A stretch of 13,506 bases of DNA, from the NCBI GenBank assembly GCA_000433335.1, contig HF996771.1, positions 20,311 to 33,816 on the forward strand, written 5' to 3'. The DNA is from Clostridium sp. CAG:1219 (GTDB lineage Bacteria; Bacillota; Clostridia; TANB77; CAG-465). Below, one piece after another: positions 8,493 to 13,506 of the stretch; positions within the stretch are counted from its first letter, which is position 1, and the number at the start of each line of letters is the position of its first letter. The notes beneath the pieces were generated by a model, which made no database searches, was not told the DNA's origin, and was given only the letters and a program-made list of their open reading frames with translations. Made by a program: the position numbers and the translations under genes.

Positions 8493-9509
8493 TTATTTTC
8501 TCTTTGTTTTTACTGATTTTTTTAGCACTTCAATGCTTTCTAAAGTCGCACCTATTCCTTTAATAACACAATTTGTAGGGTCTTCAGCAATAAATACCGG
8601 TATGCCTGTCTCTGCAGAAATAAATCTATCTAGGTTTTTTATTTGAGCACAGCCACCAGATATATATATACCTTTTTCCATAACATCAGCTGCAAGTTCT
8701 GGTGGAGTTTCTTCCAAAGTTTGTTTTATAGAATTTACTATCTTTATTAATGAATCTTGCATAGCATCTTTTACATCAGCAGTAGTAAGAACTATTACTT
8801 CAGGCAAACCAGTAGCAAGGCTTCTTCCCTTTACATTCATTTTTTCTTCTGCCATAGAAAGAGTTGCAGCTCCAATTTGTTTTTTTACCTCTTCTGCTTC
8901 TCCCTCACCGATTATAACATTAAACTTTTTCTTTACATATTCAATTATATCCAGATCAAGTCTATTCCCAGCTATTTTAATAGAATTTTCTACTACTATT
9001 CCTCCAAGTGACAATACGGCCATCTCACTTGTTCCGCCACCTATATCTACTATCATTACACCTTCTGGTCTATCAACTTTAAGTCCGGCTCCAATAGCTG
9101 CTACCATAACTTCTTCTATTAAATAAACATCCTTTGTTCCAGCCTTATATCCTACACCCTCAACAGCTCTCTCTTCAACATCAGTTATTCCGCAAGGTAT
9201 TGCAATTATAACTCTAGGTTTTGAAAAAATGCTTTTTTGTATAGTTTTTTCTATAAATGTTTGCATAAGCATTCTAGTAGCACTAAAATCAGCAATTACT
9301 CCATCTTTTAATGGCCTAACAGCAATTATGTTATCAGGAGTTCTACCAAGCATTTCTTTTGCAGCATTTCCAACAGCAAGTATTTCCCCAGTTATTTTGT
9401 TAATAGCAACAACTGCTGGCTCAGATAAAACAATTCCCTTTCCTTTTACAAATACTTTTACATTAGAAGTTCCTAAGTCTATTCCTATATCTTTAGACAT
9501 AAATCCCAT
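8493..9509 (-). CDS. mreB: Rod shape-determining actin homologue MreB
   Basis: This cytoplasmic actin-like ATPase forms membrane-bound filaments that organise lateral wall synthesis. Its 338 residues show the actin-fold nucleotide motifs: phosphate-1 DIGIDLGTSNVKVF (7-20), phosphate-2 VMIVDIGGGTSEMAVLSLGG (151-170) and the adenosine motif region GIYISGGCAQIKNLDRF (280-296). IEEVMVAAIGAG (131-142) differs from the more usual IEEPMAAAIGAG, and GEGEAEEVKKQIG (201-213) differs from GERTAEEIK. The protein is thus a slightly divergent MreB/Mbl-type member. ATG 9509 has AGGGTG 7 bases upstream. A second ATG at 9500 would give an N-terminus closer to the family norm but has only a weak GGGA. The 55-base gap to radC shows no strong promoter, so transcription probably comes from 10540-10568. 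Confidence 0.95.
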   Translation of the reverse strand: MGFMSKDIGIDLGTSNVKVFVKGKGIVLSEPAVVAINKITGEILAVGNAAKEMLGRTPDNIIAVRPLKDGVIADFSATRMLMQTFIEKTIQKSIFSKPRVIIAIPCGITDVEERAVEGVGYKAGTKDVYLIEEVMVAAIGAGLKVDRPEGVMIVDIGGGTSEMAVLSLGGIVVENSIKIAGNRLDLDIIEYVKKKFNVIIGEGEAEEVKKQIGAATLSMAEEKMNVKGRSLATGLPEVIVLTTADVKDAMQDSLIKIVNSIKQTLEETPPELAADVMEKGIYISGGCAQIKNLDRFISAETGIPVFIAEDPTNCVIKGIGATLESIEVLKKSVKTKRK

Positions 9510-9564
9510 TTTTTAACACCCTATCCTTTTTGTATTATTTTTAAGTAATCTTTTGTAAAAATGT

Positions 9565-10215
9565 TTATATATATTCTAATTGCTTCATGCTAATAAACTT
9601 ATTATTTGCAATTATTATATGATCTAACAAATTTATATTAAAAACTTTAGAATATTCATTTATTTTTTTTGTAAACAATATATCTTGCTTACTTGCTTTT
9701 AATGTTCCTCCTGGATGATTATGACATAATATTATGGAACTTGCCATTTGCTTTAATGGTTCTGAAAATATCTGTCTTATATCAATATCAATTTTATCAA
9801 CTTGTCCTTTAGCAGAGTCAACAATTGAAATAACTTTATTTTGTTTATTTAGTATTATTATTTTTAAAATTTCTTGTCTTGCTCCAATATAAGAGTCATG
9901 TACAAAATTAAAAGCATCACTAGGAGACGTTATCTTACATTTATTATTATACACATATTTTTTATTCATTCTTCTGGCAAATTCAATTGTAGCTTTAATT
10001 TGTATAGCTTTAATTTTTCCTATTCCATCAAAGTTCATTAATTCTTGTATAGACAACATTGAAAGATATTCAAGATCTGAGACTTCAGTAATATTTTTAT
10101 TTCCTGCAAGCAACTTTTGAGCTATTTGCAGACAATTACTTTTTTTAGTGCCATTTTTAATAATTATTGCAAGCAATTCAGAATTGGTTAAATTTTCAGC
10201 CCCTAATAGTTCCAT
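9565..10215 (-). CDS. radC: RadC family JAMM/MPN-domain protein (reading frame probably starts upstream of this ATG)
   Basis: The 216 residues from the first ATG contain an N-terminal helix-hairpin-helix region (MNFDGIGKIKAIQIKATIEF, 60-79) and a C-terminal JAMM-like domain. Its metal-site pattern is complete: E115, H165-N-H167-P and S175-x-x-D178. The family's biochemical role is unsettled; the old DNA-repair assignment has been withdrawn for E. coli, and mobile-element RadC proteins are linked to recombination. The conserved family opening continues upstream in the same frame (IKDIPLNDRPYEK, 10254-10216), but no ATG, GTG or TTG is available there. The true start is therefore probably the ATA at 10257 or ATT at 10254, giving about 230 residues. 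Placement directly before mreB matches the common Firmicutes arrangement. Confidence 0.92.
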   Translation of the reverse strand: MELLGAENLTNSELLAIIIKNGTKKSNCLQIAQKLLAGNKNITEVSDLEYLSMLSIQELMNFDGIGKIKAIQIKATIEFARRMNKKYVYNNKCKITSPSDAFNFVHDSYIGARQEILKIIILNKQNKVISIVDSAKGQVDKIDIDIRQIFSEPLKQMASSIILCHNHPGGTLKASKQDILFTKKINEYSKVFNINLLDHIIIANNKFISMKQLEYI

Positions 10216-10251
10216 TTTCTCATAAGGCCTATCATTTAACGGTATATCTTT

Positions 10252-10271
10252 AATTATATTTTTAGCTTCCT
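10252..10271 (-). promoter_or_regulatory. Probable radC ribosome binding site and non-canonical AUA/AUU start
   Basis: On the minus strand an AGGAAG (10271-10266) sits 8 bases before an ATA (10257-10255) and 11 bases before an ATT (10254-10252). Reading from ATA gives (M)IKDIPLNDRPYEKM, which aligns with the usual RadC opening. The ATT overlaps the stop of the preceding gene as TAATT, one base away from the common TAATG coupling junction. An in-frame TGA at 10281-10279 closes the frame upstream. A sequencing error changing ATG to ATT or ATA would explain it equally well. Confidence 0.55.
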
Positions 10272-10514
10272 TAATATTTCATGTCCAAGTAAAGCAAATA
10301 TTATTGCAAAAAGCACTCCAGCGATATTTACTCTACACCATACTCCCAAAGTTAAATCTACAAATTGTAATTTTAAAACTATAGGGTTTGAAATGCCAAA
10401 TTCTCCTCCTATAGCAAGCCAAGAAAGTGGTGGTATTCCTTTAAACATTGGGCCTACAAAAAGTCCAACAATCATTCCTAATATCGTAAAAACGATAGTT
10501 AAAAATCTTCTCAT
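10254..10514 (-). CDS. Small membrane protein, DUF4321-like
   Basis: The product is 86 residues from ATG 10514, beginning MRRFLTIVFTILGMIVGLFVG. It has two hydrophobic segments (about 3-22 and 62-80), with a less hydrophobic middle part that includes GISNPIVLKLQFVDLTLGVWCRVN. The pattern of an N-terminal helix, a beta-type middle and a C-terminal helix resembles the DUF4321 family often found beside radC/maf-mreB in Clostridia. The family has no known function. GTG 10523 is also in frame, but it lies within the GAGGTG SD that serves ATG 10514 at a 6-base spacing, so the ATG is the start. It is the first gene after the promoter at 10540-10568, and its stop overlaps the probable radC start. Confidence 0.75.
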   Translation of the reverse strand: MRRFLTIVFTILGMIVGLFVGPMFKGIPPLSWLAIGGEFGISNPIVLKLQFVDLTLGVWCRVNIAGVLFAIIFALLGHEILRKLKI

Positions 10515-10539
10515 ATAATTCACCTCAAAATATATAAGG

Positions 10540-10568
10540 ATTATATAACTTTTTTAAAGAAATTTCAA
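10540..10568 (-). promoter_or_regulatory. Sigma-A-type promoter of the DUF4321-radC-mreBCD-mrdA operon
   Basis: On the minus strand, -35 TTGAAA (10568-10563) and -10 TATAAT (10545-10540) are separated by 17 bases, placed 26 bases upstream of the first start codon at 10514. The predicted leader is short and holds only the SD. No other good promoter is visible before mrdA, so it may serve all six genes. Confidence 0.78.
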
Positions 10569-10616
10569 GATTTAGAGAAAAATTTAAATCTTATATGAAT
10601 ATTTTATTGACACAAA

Positions 10617-10625
10617 TGATATAAT
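10617..10625 (+). promoter_or_regulatory. Extended -10 promoter of the HAD phosphatase gene
   Basis: TGaTATAAT (TG at 10617-10618, TATAAT at 10620-10625) is a perfect extended -10 element about 50 bases upstream of the ATG at 10677. No good -35 exists at 16-18 bases. A perfect TTGACA (10607-10612) lies only 7 bases upstream and cannot pair with this -10. The start site would be near 10632. Confidence 0.6.
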
Positions 10626-10676
10626 TCTTCTAAGCTAATAAAATATACCAAAAATAAATTTATGGAGGGACTATAA

Positions 10677-11390
10677 ATGAAAGAAATATTAAAAGATAAA
10701 TTACTCTTCGTCTTTGATCTTGACGGTACACTAGTGGATTCTATAGGAGTTTGGGACGAAATAGATATTGAAGCATTAAAACAGTGTGGAATAACACCAC
10801 GAGTAACGCTTCCAAAAGAAAGAGCAAATTTTTTACATTCCTGTACCGATGAAAATATATATGAAAAATATGAAGAATATCTGTACGGCTCATATGACAT
10901 TTCTATTCCTTTTGATGAATACAAAAAGTTAAAAGTGCCGATAAGAAAGAAATTTATATCTAACAATGTTACTCTTATAAATGGCGCAGATAAAATTCTT
11001 CCTTTCTTAAAATCAAACGGATATATGCTTGCTCTTGCAACAAGTTCAGACAGAGATTCATATGAAACCTATCTTCATGACAATCCAAATATTTTTTCAC
11101 ATTTAAATTTTGACGAATATTTTGAAAAAAATGTATTTACACAAGAAGACGTAGTATTAAAAAAACCAGATCCAGAGGTTCATTTTAAAATATCTTCAAC
11201 TCTTGGAATTCCGAGAGAAAAGATAGTCATAGTAGAAGACTCCAAAACTGGTGTTACAGCTGCAAAAAATGCAAACATAGACTGTATATGCATAAGTGAG
11301 GCACATTCAATTTCTGATAAAAAATTTTTAACTGAAAATTCTATGCTTTACTTAAATTCGTTTAATGAACTTATTTCTATTATGTCATAA
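10677..11390 (+). CDS. HAD-superfamily hydrolase, beta-phosphoglucomutase-like (subfamily IA)
   Basis: This is a cytoplasmic Mg-dependent phosphatase or phosphomutase of 237 residues. HAD motif I is FDLDGTLVDS with nucleophile D14 and acid/base D16. Motif II is ATSS (121-124), motif III is the lysine in KKPDPEVHF (162-170), and motif IV is IVEDSKTG with E187-D188 (185-192). Residues about 22-95 between motifs I and II form the alpha-helical C1 cap that sets substrate choice. The substrate cannot be named from sequence. Candidates in this class include beta-glucose-1-phosphate, sugar phosphates, phosphoglycolate and pyrophosphate. The gene is transcribed alone, with GGAGGG 7 bases before the ATG and a terminator shared with the tRNA unit. 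It has no evident functional link to the divergent cell-shape operon. Confidence 0.9.
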   Translation: MKEILKDKLLFVFDLDGTLVDSIGVWDEIDIEALKQCGITPRVTLPKERANFLHSCTDENIYEKYEEYLYGSYDISIPFDEYKKLKVPIRKKFISNNVTLINGADKILPFLKSNGYMLALATSSDRDSYETYLHDNPNIFSHLNFDEYFEKNVFTQEDVVLKKPDPEVHFKISSTLGIPREKIVIVEDSKTGVTAAKNANIDCICISEAHSISDKKFLTENSMLYLNSFNELISIMS

Positions 11391-11406
11391 TGTTAGAAAG
11401 AAAAAA

Positions 11407-11437
11407 ACACGGAAAATTATATTTCCGTGTCTTTTTT
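11407..11437. terminator. Bidirectional intrinsic terminator between the HAD gene and the tRNA unit
   Basis: ACACGGAAA (11407-11415) pairs with TTTCCGTGT (11422-11430) around a 6-base loop. On the plus strand CTTTTTT (11431-11437) follows, which suits the HAD gene. On the minus strand the hairpin is followed by a T-run made from the A's at 11401-11407, which suits the tRNA transcript. The last plus-strand T (11437) is complementary to the final A of the encoded CCA of tRNA-Met, so the elements are tightly packed. Confidence 0.88.
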
Positions 11438-11513
11438 GGTAGCGGCTACAAGAGTCGAACTTGTGACCTTTCGGGTATGAACCGAACGCTCTAGCCAACT
11501 AAGCTAAGCCGCC
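11437..11513 (-). tRNA. tRNA-Met (CAU), elongator
   Basis: The 77-base gene folds as a full cloverleaf. The acceptor GGCGGCT pairs with AGCCGCT (G1-U72 plus six Watson-Crick pairs), and the anticodon stem TTCGG/CCGAA frames the loop TTCATAC with anticodon CAT at 11479-11477. A TTCGACT T-loop region is present and CCA is encoded. The base-paired first position and a stem without three consecutive G-C pairs mark it as elongator rather than initiator. Its body closely resembles Bacillus elongator tRNA-Met rather than the tRNA-Ile whose CAU is modified to lysidine. Confidence 0.93.
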
Positions 11514-11544
11514 AAAAAAAATAATAAATCTATTTCTAGATTTA
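11514..11544 (-). other. Terminator-like hairpin with T-tract between the two tRNA genes
   Basis: In the 32-base spacer, the minus strand reads TAAATCTA-GAAA-TAGATTTA, an 8 bp stem closed by a GAAA tetraloop. It is followed by TTATTTTTTTT running right up to the first base of tRNA-Met. The stem has a single G-C pair, so termination, if any, should be partial. It may equally be a processing spacer. Confidence 0.5.
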
Positions 11545-11545
11545 A

Positions 11546-11621
<76 letters not shown>

Positions 11622-11638
11622 ATTCACCTTGCTCATTT

Positions 11639-11667
11639 AGTATAATATAATTTTTCATTATTGTCAA
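11639..11667 (-). promoter_or_regulatory. Strong sigma-A-type promoter of the tRNA-fMet/tRNA-Met unit
   Basis: On the minus strand, a perfect -35 TTGACA (11667-11662), a 17-base spacer and -10 TATACT (11644-11639) stand just before tRNA-fMet. The start site would be near 11632, leaving a 5' leader of only about 10 bases for RNase P to remove. No terminator is visible between trmL and this promoter, so some read-through from trmL is possible. Confidence 0.85.
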
Positions 11668-11745
11668 GTATTTTTGAAAAATCTTAAGAAAAGTTAATAA
11701 AGTTTATACAAAACAAGCTAAAGTTAATATATATTATATGTATTA

Positions 11746-12240
11746 CTAGTCAAAATATTTACTTAATTTTTCTAAATTTTTAAAAGAGTGCTGTCTTTCT
11801 ACCTCATATGCTGCTATTGCCACACTATTTGACAAATTTAATGAACGTAATCCTTCTCGCATCGGAATTCTTACGGAGTGCTCAAAATTTTCATAAATAT
11901 AATCTTCTGGTAATCCTCTAGTTTCCGGTCCAAATATTAGATATACTTCGTCTTCATAACTTACATCAGAATATACCTTCTTAGACTTTGTGCTAAAAAG
12001 ATATATATTACTTGATTTCACCTTACTCTTAAAATCATTCAAGTTCTCATAAGTTATAATATCAAGCTTGTCCCAGTAATCCAGTCCTGCTCTTTTTACT
12101 GCTTTTTCAGATATGTCAAATCCAAGTGGATATACAAGATGAAGAGTAGCTCCTATAGCAGCACACGTTCTTGCTATATTACCAGTATTTTGTGGTATTT
12201 CAGGTTCAACTAAAACTATATTAATATTTGATTTATTCAT
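11746..12240 (-). CDS. trmL: tRNA (cytidine/uridine(34)-2'-O)-methyltransferase, SPOUT family (TrmL)
   Basis: This SAM-dependent enzyme 2'-O-methylates the wobble nucleotide of certain leucine tRNAs (known for E. coli TrmL). The 164-residue product is a minimal SPOUT protein. It begins with NIVLVEPEIPQNTGNIARTC, carries FGPETRGLP in the middle and ends with the trefoil-knot/SAM-binding segment IPMREGLRSLNLSNSVAIAA. The length matches the family (about 155-165). ATG 12240 is chosen because GAGGG lies 5 bases upstream. An in-frame TTG at 12252 would put that SD inside the gene. The ATG overlaps the last 8 bases of the deaminase gene, so the two are translationally coupled. The next genes downstream are two methionine tRNAs, probably a coincidence. 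Confidence 0.92.
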   Translation of the reverse strand: MNKSNINIVLVEPEIPQNTGNIARTCAAIGATLHLVYPLGFDISEKAVKRAGLDYWDKLDIITYENLNDFKSKVKSSNIYLFSTKSKKVYSDVSYEDEVYLIFGPETRGLPEDYIYENFEHSVRIPMREGLRSLNLSNSVAIAAYEVERQHSFKNLEKLSKYFD

Positions 12241-12745
12241 TTTTACCCTCAACTAAAGGTTTTATTTGTTCCTCCAAAACCTCATCATAATCAATCCAAT
12301 TATCAACATCTATTATTTTATAGTTTTCCTTATCTTCCCTTATTACTACTTTATTTACACCTGAATTTATAACAACCCTCTTACACATAAAACAACAATC
12401 TGCATTTTTGACAAATGCACCTGTACTAGTTTCACGCCCCACTAAATATAAAGTTGCTCCAATTATATCCCTTCTTGCAGCTGATATTATAGCATTTTGT
12501 TCAGCATGTACTGATCTACAAAGTTCATATTTTTCACCACTTTTTATATCAAGTTTTTGTCTTGCACAAAATCCAAGCTCTATGCAATTTTTTCTTCCCC
12601 TTGGTGCACCATTATATCCAGTTGCAATTATCTCATCATTCTTAACAATTACAGCACCATATTTCTTTCTTATACAAGTACTACGTTCTAAAACGCTTTC
12701 TGCTATATCTAAATAATAGTTTTCTTTACTTATTCTCTCTTCCAT
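12233..12745 (-). CDS. comEB: Deoxycytidylate (dCMP) deaminase, ComEB-like
   Basis: This zinc enzyme converts dCMP to dUMP, feeding thymidylate synthesis. The 170-residue protein has the cytidine/deoxycytidylate deaminase signature: H80-A-E82 (zinc ligand and proton-shuttling glutamate in SVHAEQNAI) and a C118-x-x-C121 zinc pair. The usual proline before the first cysteine is replaced by C117, giving CCFMC. The upstream substrate-binding region has GAVIVKNDEIIATGYNGAPRG (30-50), typical of dCMP deaminases. GGAGGG lies 6 bases before ATG 12745, and a strong promoter stands upstream. The ComEB name comes from the Bacillus competence operon, but no comEA or comEC is present here, so only the enzymatic role is supported. 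A riboflavin-type deaminase (RibD) is unlikely given the length and the missing reductase domain. Confidence 0.9.
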   Translation of the reverse strand: MEERISKENYYLDIAESVLERSTCIRKKYGAVIVKNDEIIATGYNGAPRGRKNCIELGFCARQKLDIKSGEKYELCRSVHAEQNAIISAARRDIIGATLYLVGRETSTGAFVKNADCCFMCKRVVINSGVNKVVIREDKENYKIIDVDNWIDYDEVLEEQIKPLVEGKNE

Positions 12746-12769
12746 CTTCTTCCCTCCACTATTTTCCTC

Positions 12770-12799
12770 ATTATATCATCATGTGTATTTTTTTGTCAA
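12770..12799 (-). promoter_or_regulatory. Strong promoter of the comEB-trmL pair
   Basis: On the minus strand, a perfect -35 TTGACA (12799-12794), an 18-base spacer and a perfect -10 TATAAT (12775-12770) are seen. The -10 is preceded by TGA, making it an extended -10 as well. It lies between the terminator of the preceding gene and the GGAGGG SD at about 12752-12757. Confidence 0.85.
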
Positions 12800-12801
12800 T
12801 C

Positions 12802-12842
12802 TAAAACGAAAAAGAAACAGAAGTTTATCCTTCTGTTTCTTT
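12802..12842 (-). terminator. Intrinsic terminator overlapping the 3' end of the peptidoglycan-binding gene
   Basis: On the minus strand AAAGAAACAGAAG (12842-12830) pairs perfectly with CTTCTGTTTCTTT (12823-12811), a 13 bp stem with a 6-base loop, followed by TTCGTTTTAG. The upstream arm encodes the last residues (KETEG) and the stop codon TAA (12827-12825) sits in the loop. Confidence 0.88.
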
Positions 12843-13223
12843 ATATTTAGGAAGCATTTTACCAAGTAGTGCATCATTTATTGCAGTCCACGTATATCTT
12901 CCTACAACTCCATCTGTTGTAAGGTTAAACATCCCTTGAAACTGTATTACTGCTTTTTCTGTATTATCCCCAAATATTCCGTCAATTTTTAATTTTGGAA
13001 TATCAGTATATTTATTTGCCAATTCATTAAGGCTATTTTGTAATTTTATTACATTTTCTCCTTGACTACCTTTAGCGATAATCATTTTATTATAATTTTT
13101 TTCATTTGTAAGTCCACTTTTAGTATTCATATTTATTGCACCTGAATTATTGTAATTTATGTTATTTCTAGAAAATATATTCCTCATACTAATACGATTT
13201 GAACCTCTATTTTTTCTTAACAT
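12825..13223 (-). CDS. Small protein with one peptidoglycan-binding (PG_binding_1) domain
   Basis: The product is 132 residues. Residues about 50-120 form a single PG_binding_1 domain: KGSQGENVIKLQNSL (51-65), the DGIFGDNT turn (81-88), AVIQFQGMFN (91-100) and TDGVVGRYTW (103-112). In the family this fold binds muropeptides and usually targets cell-wall hydrolases. Here no catalytic domain is present. The N-terminal 46 residues are rich in Asn, Arg and Ser (13 Asn), look disordered and are not a signal peptide, so the route to the wall is unclear. A forespore or mother-cell location would fit a sporulating host, but no sporulation promoter is convincing. The start at ATG 13223 has GAGGGGG about 6 bases upstream. 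The gene is monocistronic, ending in its own terminator. Confidence 0.82.
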   Translation of the reverse strand: MLRKNRGSNRISMRNIFSRNNINYNNSGAINMNTKSGLTNEKNYNKMIIAKGSQGENVIKLQNSLNELANKYTDIPKLKIDGIFGDNTEKAVIQFQGMFNLTTDGVVGRYTWTAINDALLGKMLPKYKETEG

Positions 13224-13304
13224 ATAATTCCCCCTCTTTATACATAATATTAAATATTTTACAAAAAATGATTAATTATATAATATTTAAAATATATTAT
13301 TTTA

Positions 13305-13313
13305 TGATATAAT
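13305..13313 (+). promoter_or_regulatory. Possible extended -10 promoter of the lipid kinase gene
   Basis: TGaTATAAT (TG at 13305-13306, TATAAT at 13308-13313) precedes the SD GAGGTGA (13320-13326) very closely, with a TTTAAA at 13286-13291 as a weak -35. The flanking divergent region 13240-13320 is almost pure A/T, so chance matches are likely. I could not place a convincing minus-strand promoter for the peptidoglycan-binding gene in it. Confidence 0.4.
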
Positions 13314-13331
13314 AATATAGAGGTGACTTAT

Positions 13332-13506
13332 ATGAACACATATATTTTTGCCAATCCTTTCTCAGGCAATAAAAAAGGTCTTTCAAAGGCAAAAAGCGTA
13401 CAATTAATTCTCAAAAAATATAACATTGATTCTGAAATTATTGAATCTGAGTATCCAGGTTTTTTTACCAAAAAAGCAAGAGAATTATCTAGTATATCAA
13501 AGTGTA
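13332..13506 (+). CDS. Diacylglycerol/lipid kinase family protein (partial; cut by right edge)
   Basis: The frame begins at ATG 13332 with GAGGTGA 5 bases upstream and stays open for 58 codons to the window edge. The N-terminus MNTYIFANPFSGNKKG carries the NPxSGxxxG nucleotide-binding start typical of the DAGK catalytic domain (DgkB/YegS/BmrU type). It is followed by a helix and EIIESEYPGFFTKKARELS, matching the conserved stretch in which a threonine precedes the A-x-E-L-helix. Such enzymes phosphorylate diacylglycerol or related lipids at the membrane, recycling lipid left by surface-polymer synthesis. The catalytic GGDGT loop would lie beyond the window, so the assignment rests on the first 60 residues only. 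Confidence 0.75.
   Translation, partial: MNTYIFANPFSGNKKGLSKAKSVQLILKKYNIDSEIIESEYPGFFTKKARELSSISKC

Noticed and set aside
10607..10625. TTGACA (10607-10612) followed by TATAAT (10620-10625) as a -35/-10 pair
   Set aside because: The spacing is only 7 bases, far too short for sigma-A. The TATAAT is better explained as an extended -10 element.
10524..10676. Riboswitch or structured leader in the divergent 150-base region
   Set aside because: Both predicted transcripts begin close to their start codons, leaving no room for a long leader, and no strong hairpin was seen.
10604..10966. Open frame on the minus strand opposite the HAD phosphatase gene
   Set aside because: It is antisense to a gene with complete HAD motifs, has no SD, and its translation matches no family I recognise.
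11691..11729. Direct repeat AAGTTAATA (11691-11699 and 11721-11729) between trmL and the tRNA promoter
   Set aside because: Two short AT-rich copies 30 bases apart are expected by chance at this base composition; no symmetry or link to a regulator is visible.
12241..12252. Upstream extension of trmL to a TTG at 12252 (adds MRVK)
   Set aside because: The GAGGG SD falls within the extension and serves ATG 12240, whose N-terminus fits the family length.
13240..13320. Sporulation-type promoter or regulatory palindrome in the divergent AT-rich region
   Set aside because: Loose matches such as CATAAAAT on the minus strand exist, but the stretch is almost pure A/T and no matching -35 or perfect inverted repeat could be found.

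Overview
The window is a strongly AT-rich bacterial chromosomal segment with classic Gram-positive (Firmicutes-type) signals: AGGAGG/GAGGTG Shine-Dalgarno (SD) sequences, TTGACA/TATAAT promoters, and short GC-poor terminators with U-tracts. The gene order (DUF4321-like membrane protein, radC, mreB, mreC, mreD, mrdA) together with comEB, trmL and clostridial-looking methionine tRNAs points to a member of the Clostridia or a close relative. Genus and species cannot be read from the sequence alone.

Layout. (1) Positions 1-4906 hold a minus-strand cell-surface polysaccharide operon. It starts from a promoter at 4879-4906 and runs phosphomannomutase/phosphoglucomutase, ABC-2 permease, ABC ATPase, a two-domain glycosyltransferase-like protein, and an ORF cut by the left edge. 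(2) Positions 4904-10568 hold a minus-strand cell-shape operon: DUF4321-like protein, radC, mreB, mreC, mreD, mrdA (PBP2). It has a promoter at 10540-10568 and a terminator whose U-tract overlaps the -35 box of the polysaccharide operon. (3) Positions 10617-11390 hold a single plus-strand HAD phosphatase gene. (4) Positions 11407-11667 hold a minus-strand tRNA unit, initiator tRNA-fMet then elongator tRNA-Met, with its own promoter and a terminator shared with the HAD gene. (5) Positions 11746-12799 hold a minus-strand dCMP deaminase-trmL pair with overlapping reading frames and a strong promoter. (6) Positions 12802-13223 hold a short peptidoglycan-binding-domain protein whose terminator overlaps its own 3' end. 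(7) From 13332, a plus-strand diacylglycerol/lipid-kinase-like gene starts and is cut by the right edge.

How the genes fit together. MreB, MreC, MreD and PBP2 form the elongasome that builds the lateral cell wall. The adjacent polysaccharide operon probably makes the sugar-1-phosphate precursor (mutase) and exports a lipid-linked polymer (Wzm/Wzt-type transporter) that is built or decorated by the glycosyltransferase(s). The left two thirds of the window is therefore an envelope-assembly region, and the right third is housekeeping.

Several starts were revised from the SD evidence: the ABC ATPase begins at 2663, the DUF4321-like protein at 10514 and trmL at 12240. radC appears to start upstream of its first ATG at a non-canonical AUA or AUU codon. 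I found no mobile element, CRISPR array, phage gene or defence system, and nothing that I would call a wholly new system. The most interesting items are the radC start, the glycosyltransferase fusion with a degenerate DxD motif, and the terminator-like hairpin between the two methionine tRNAs.
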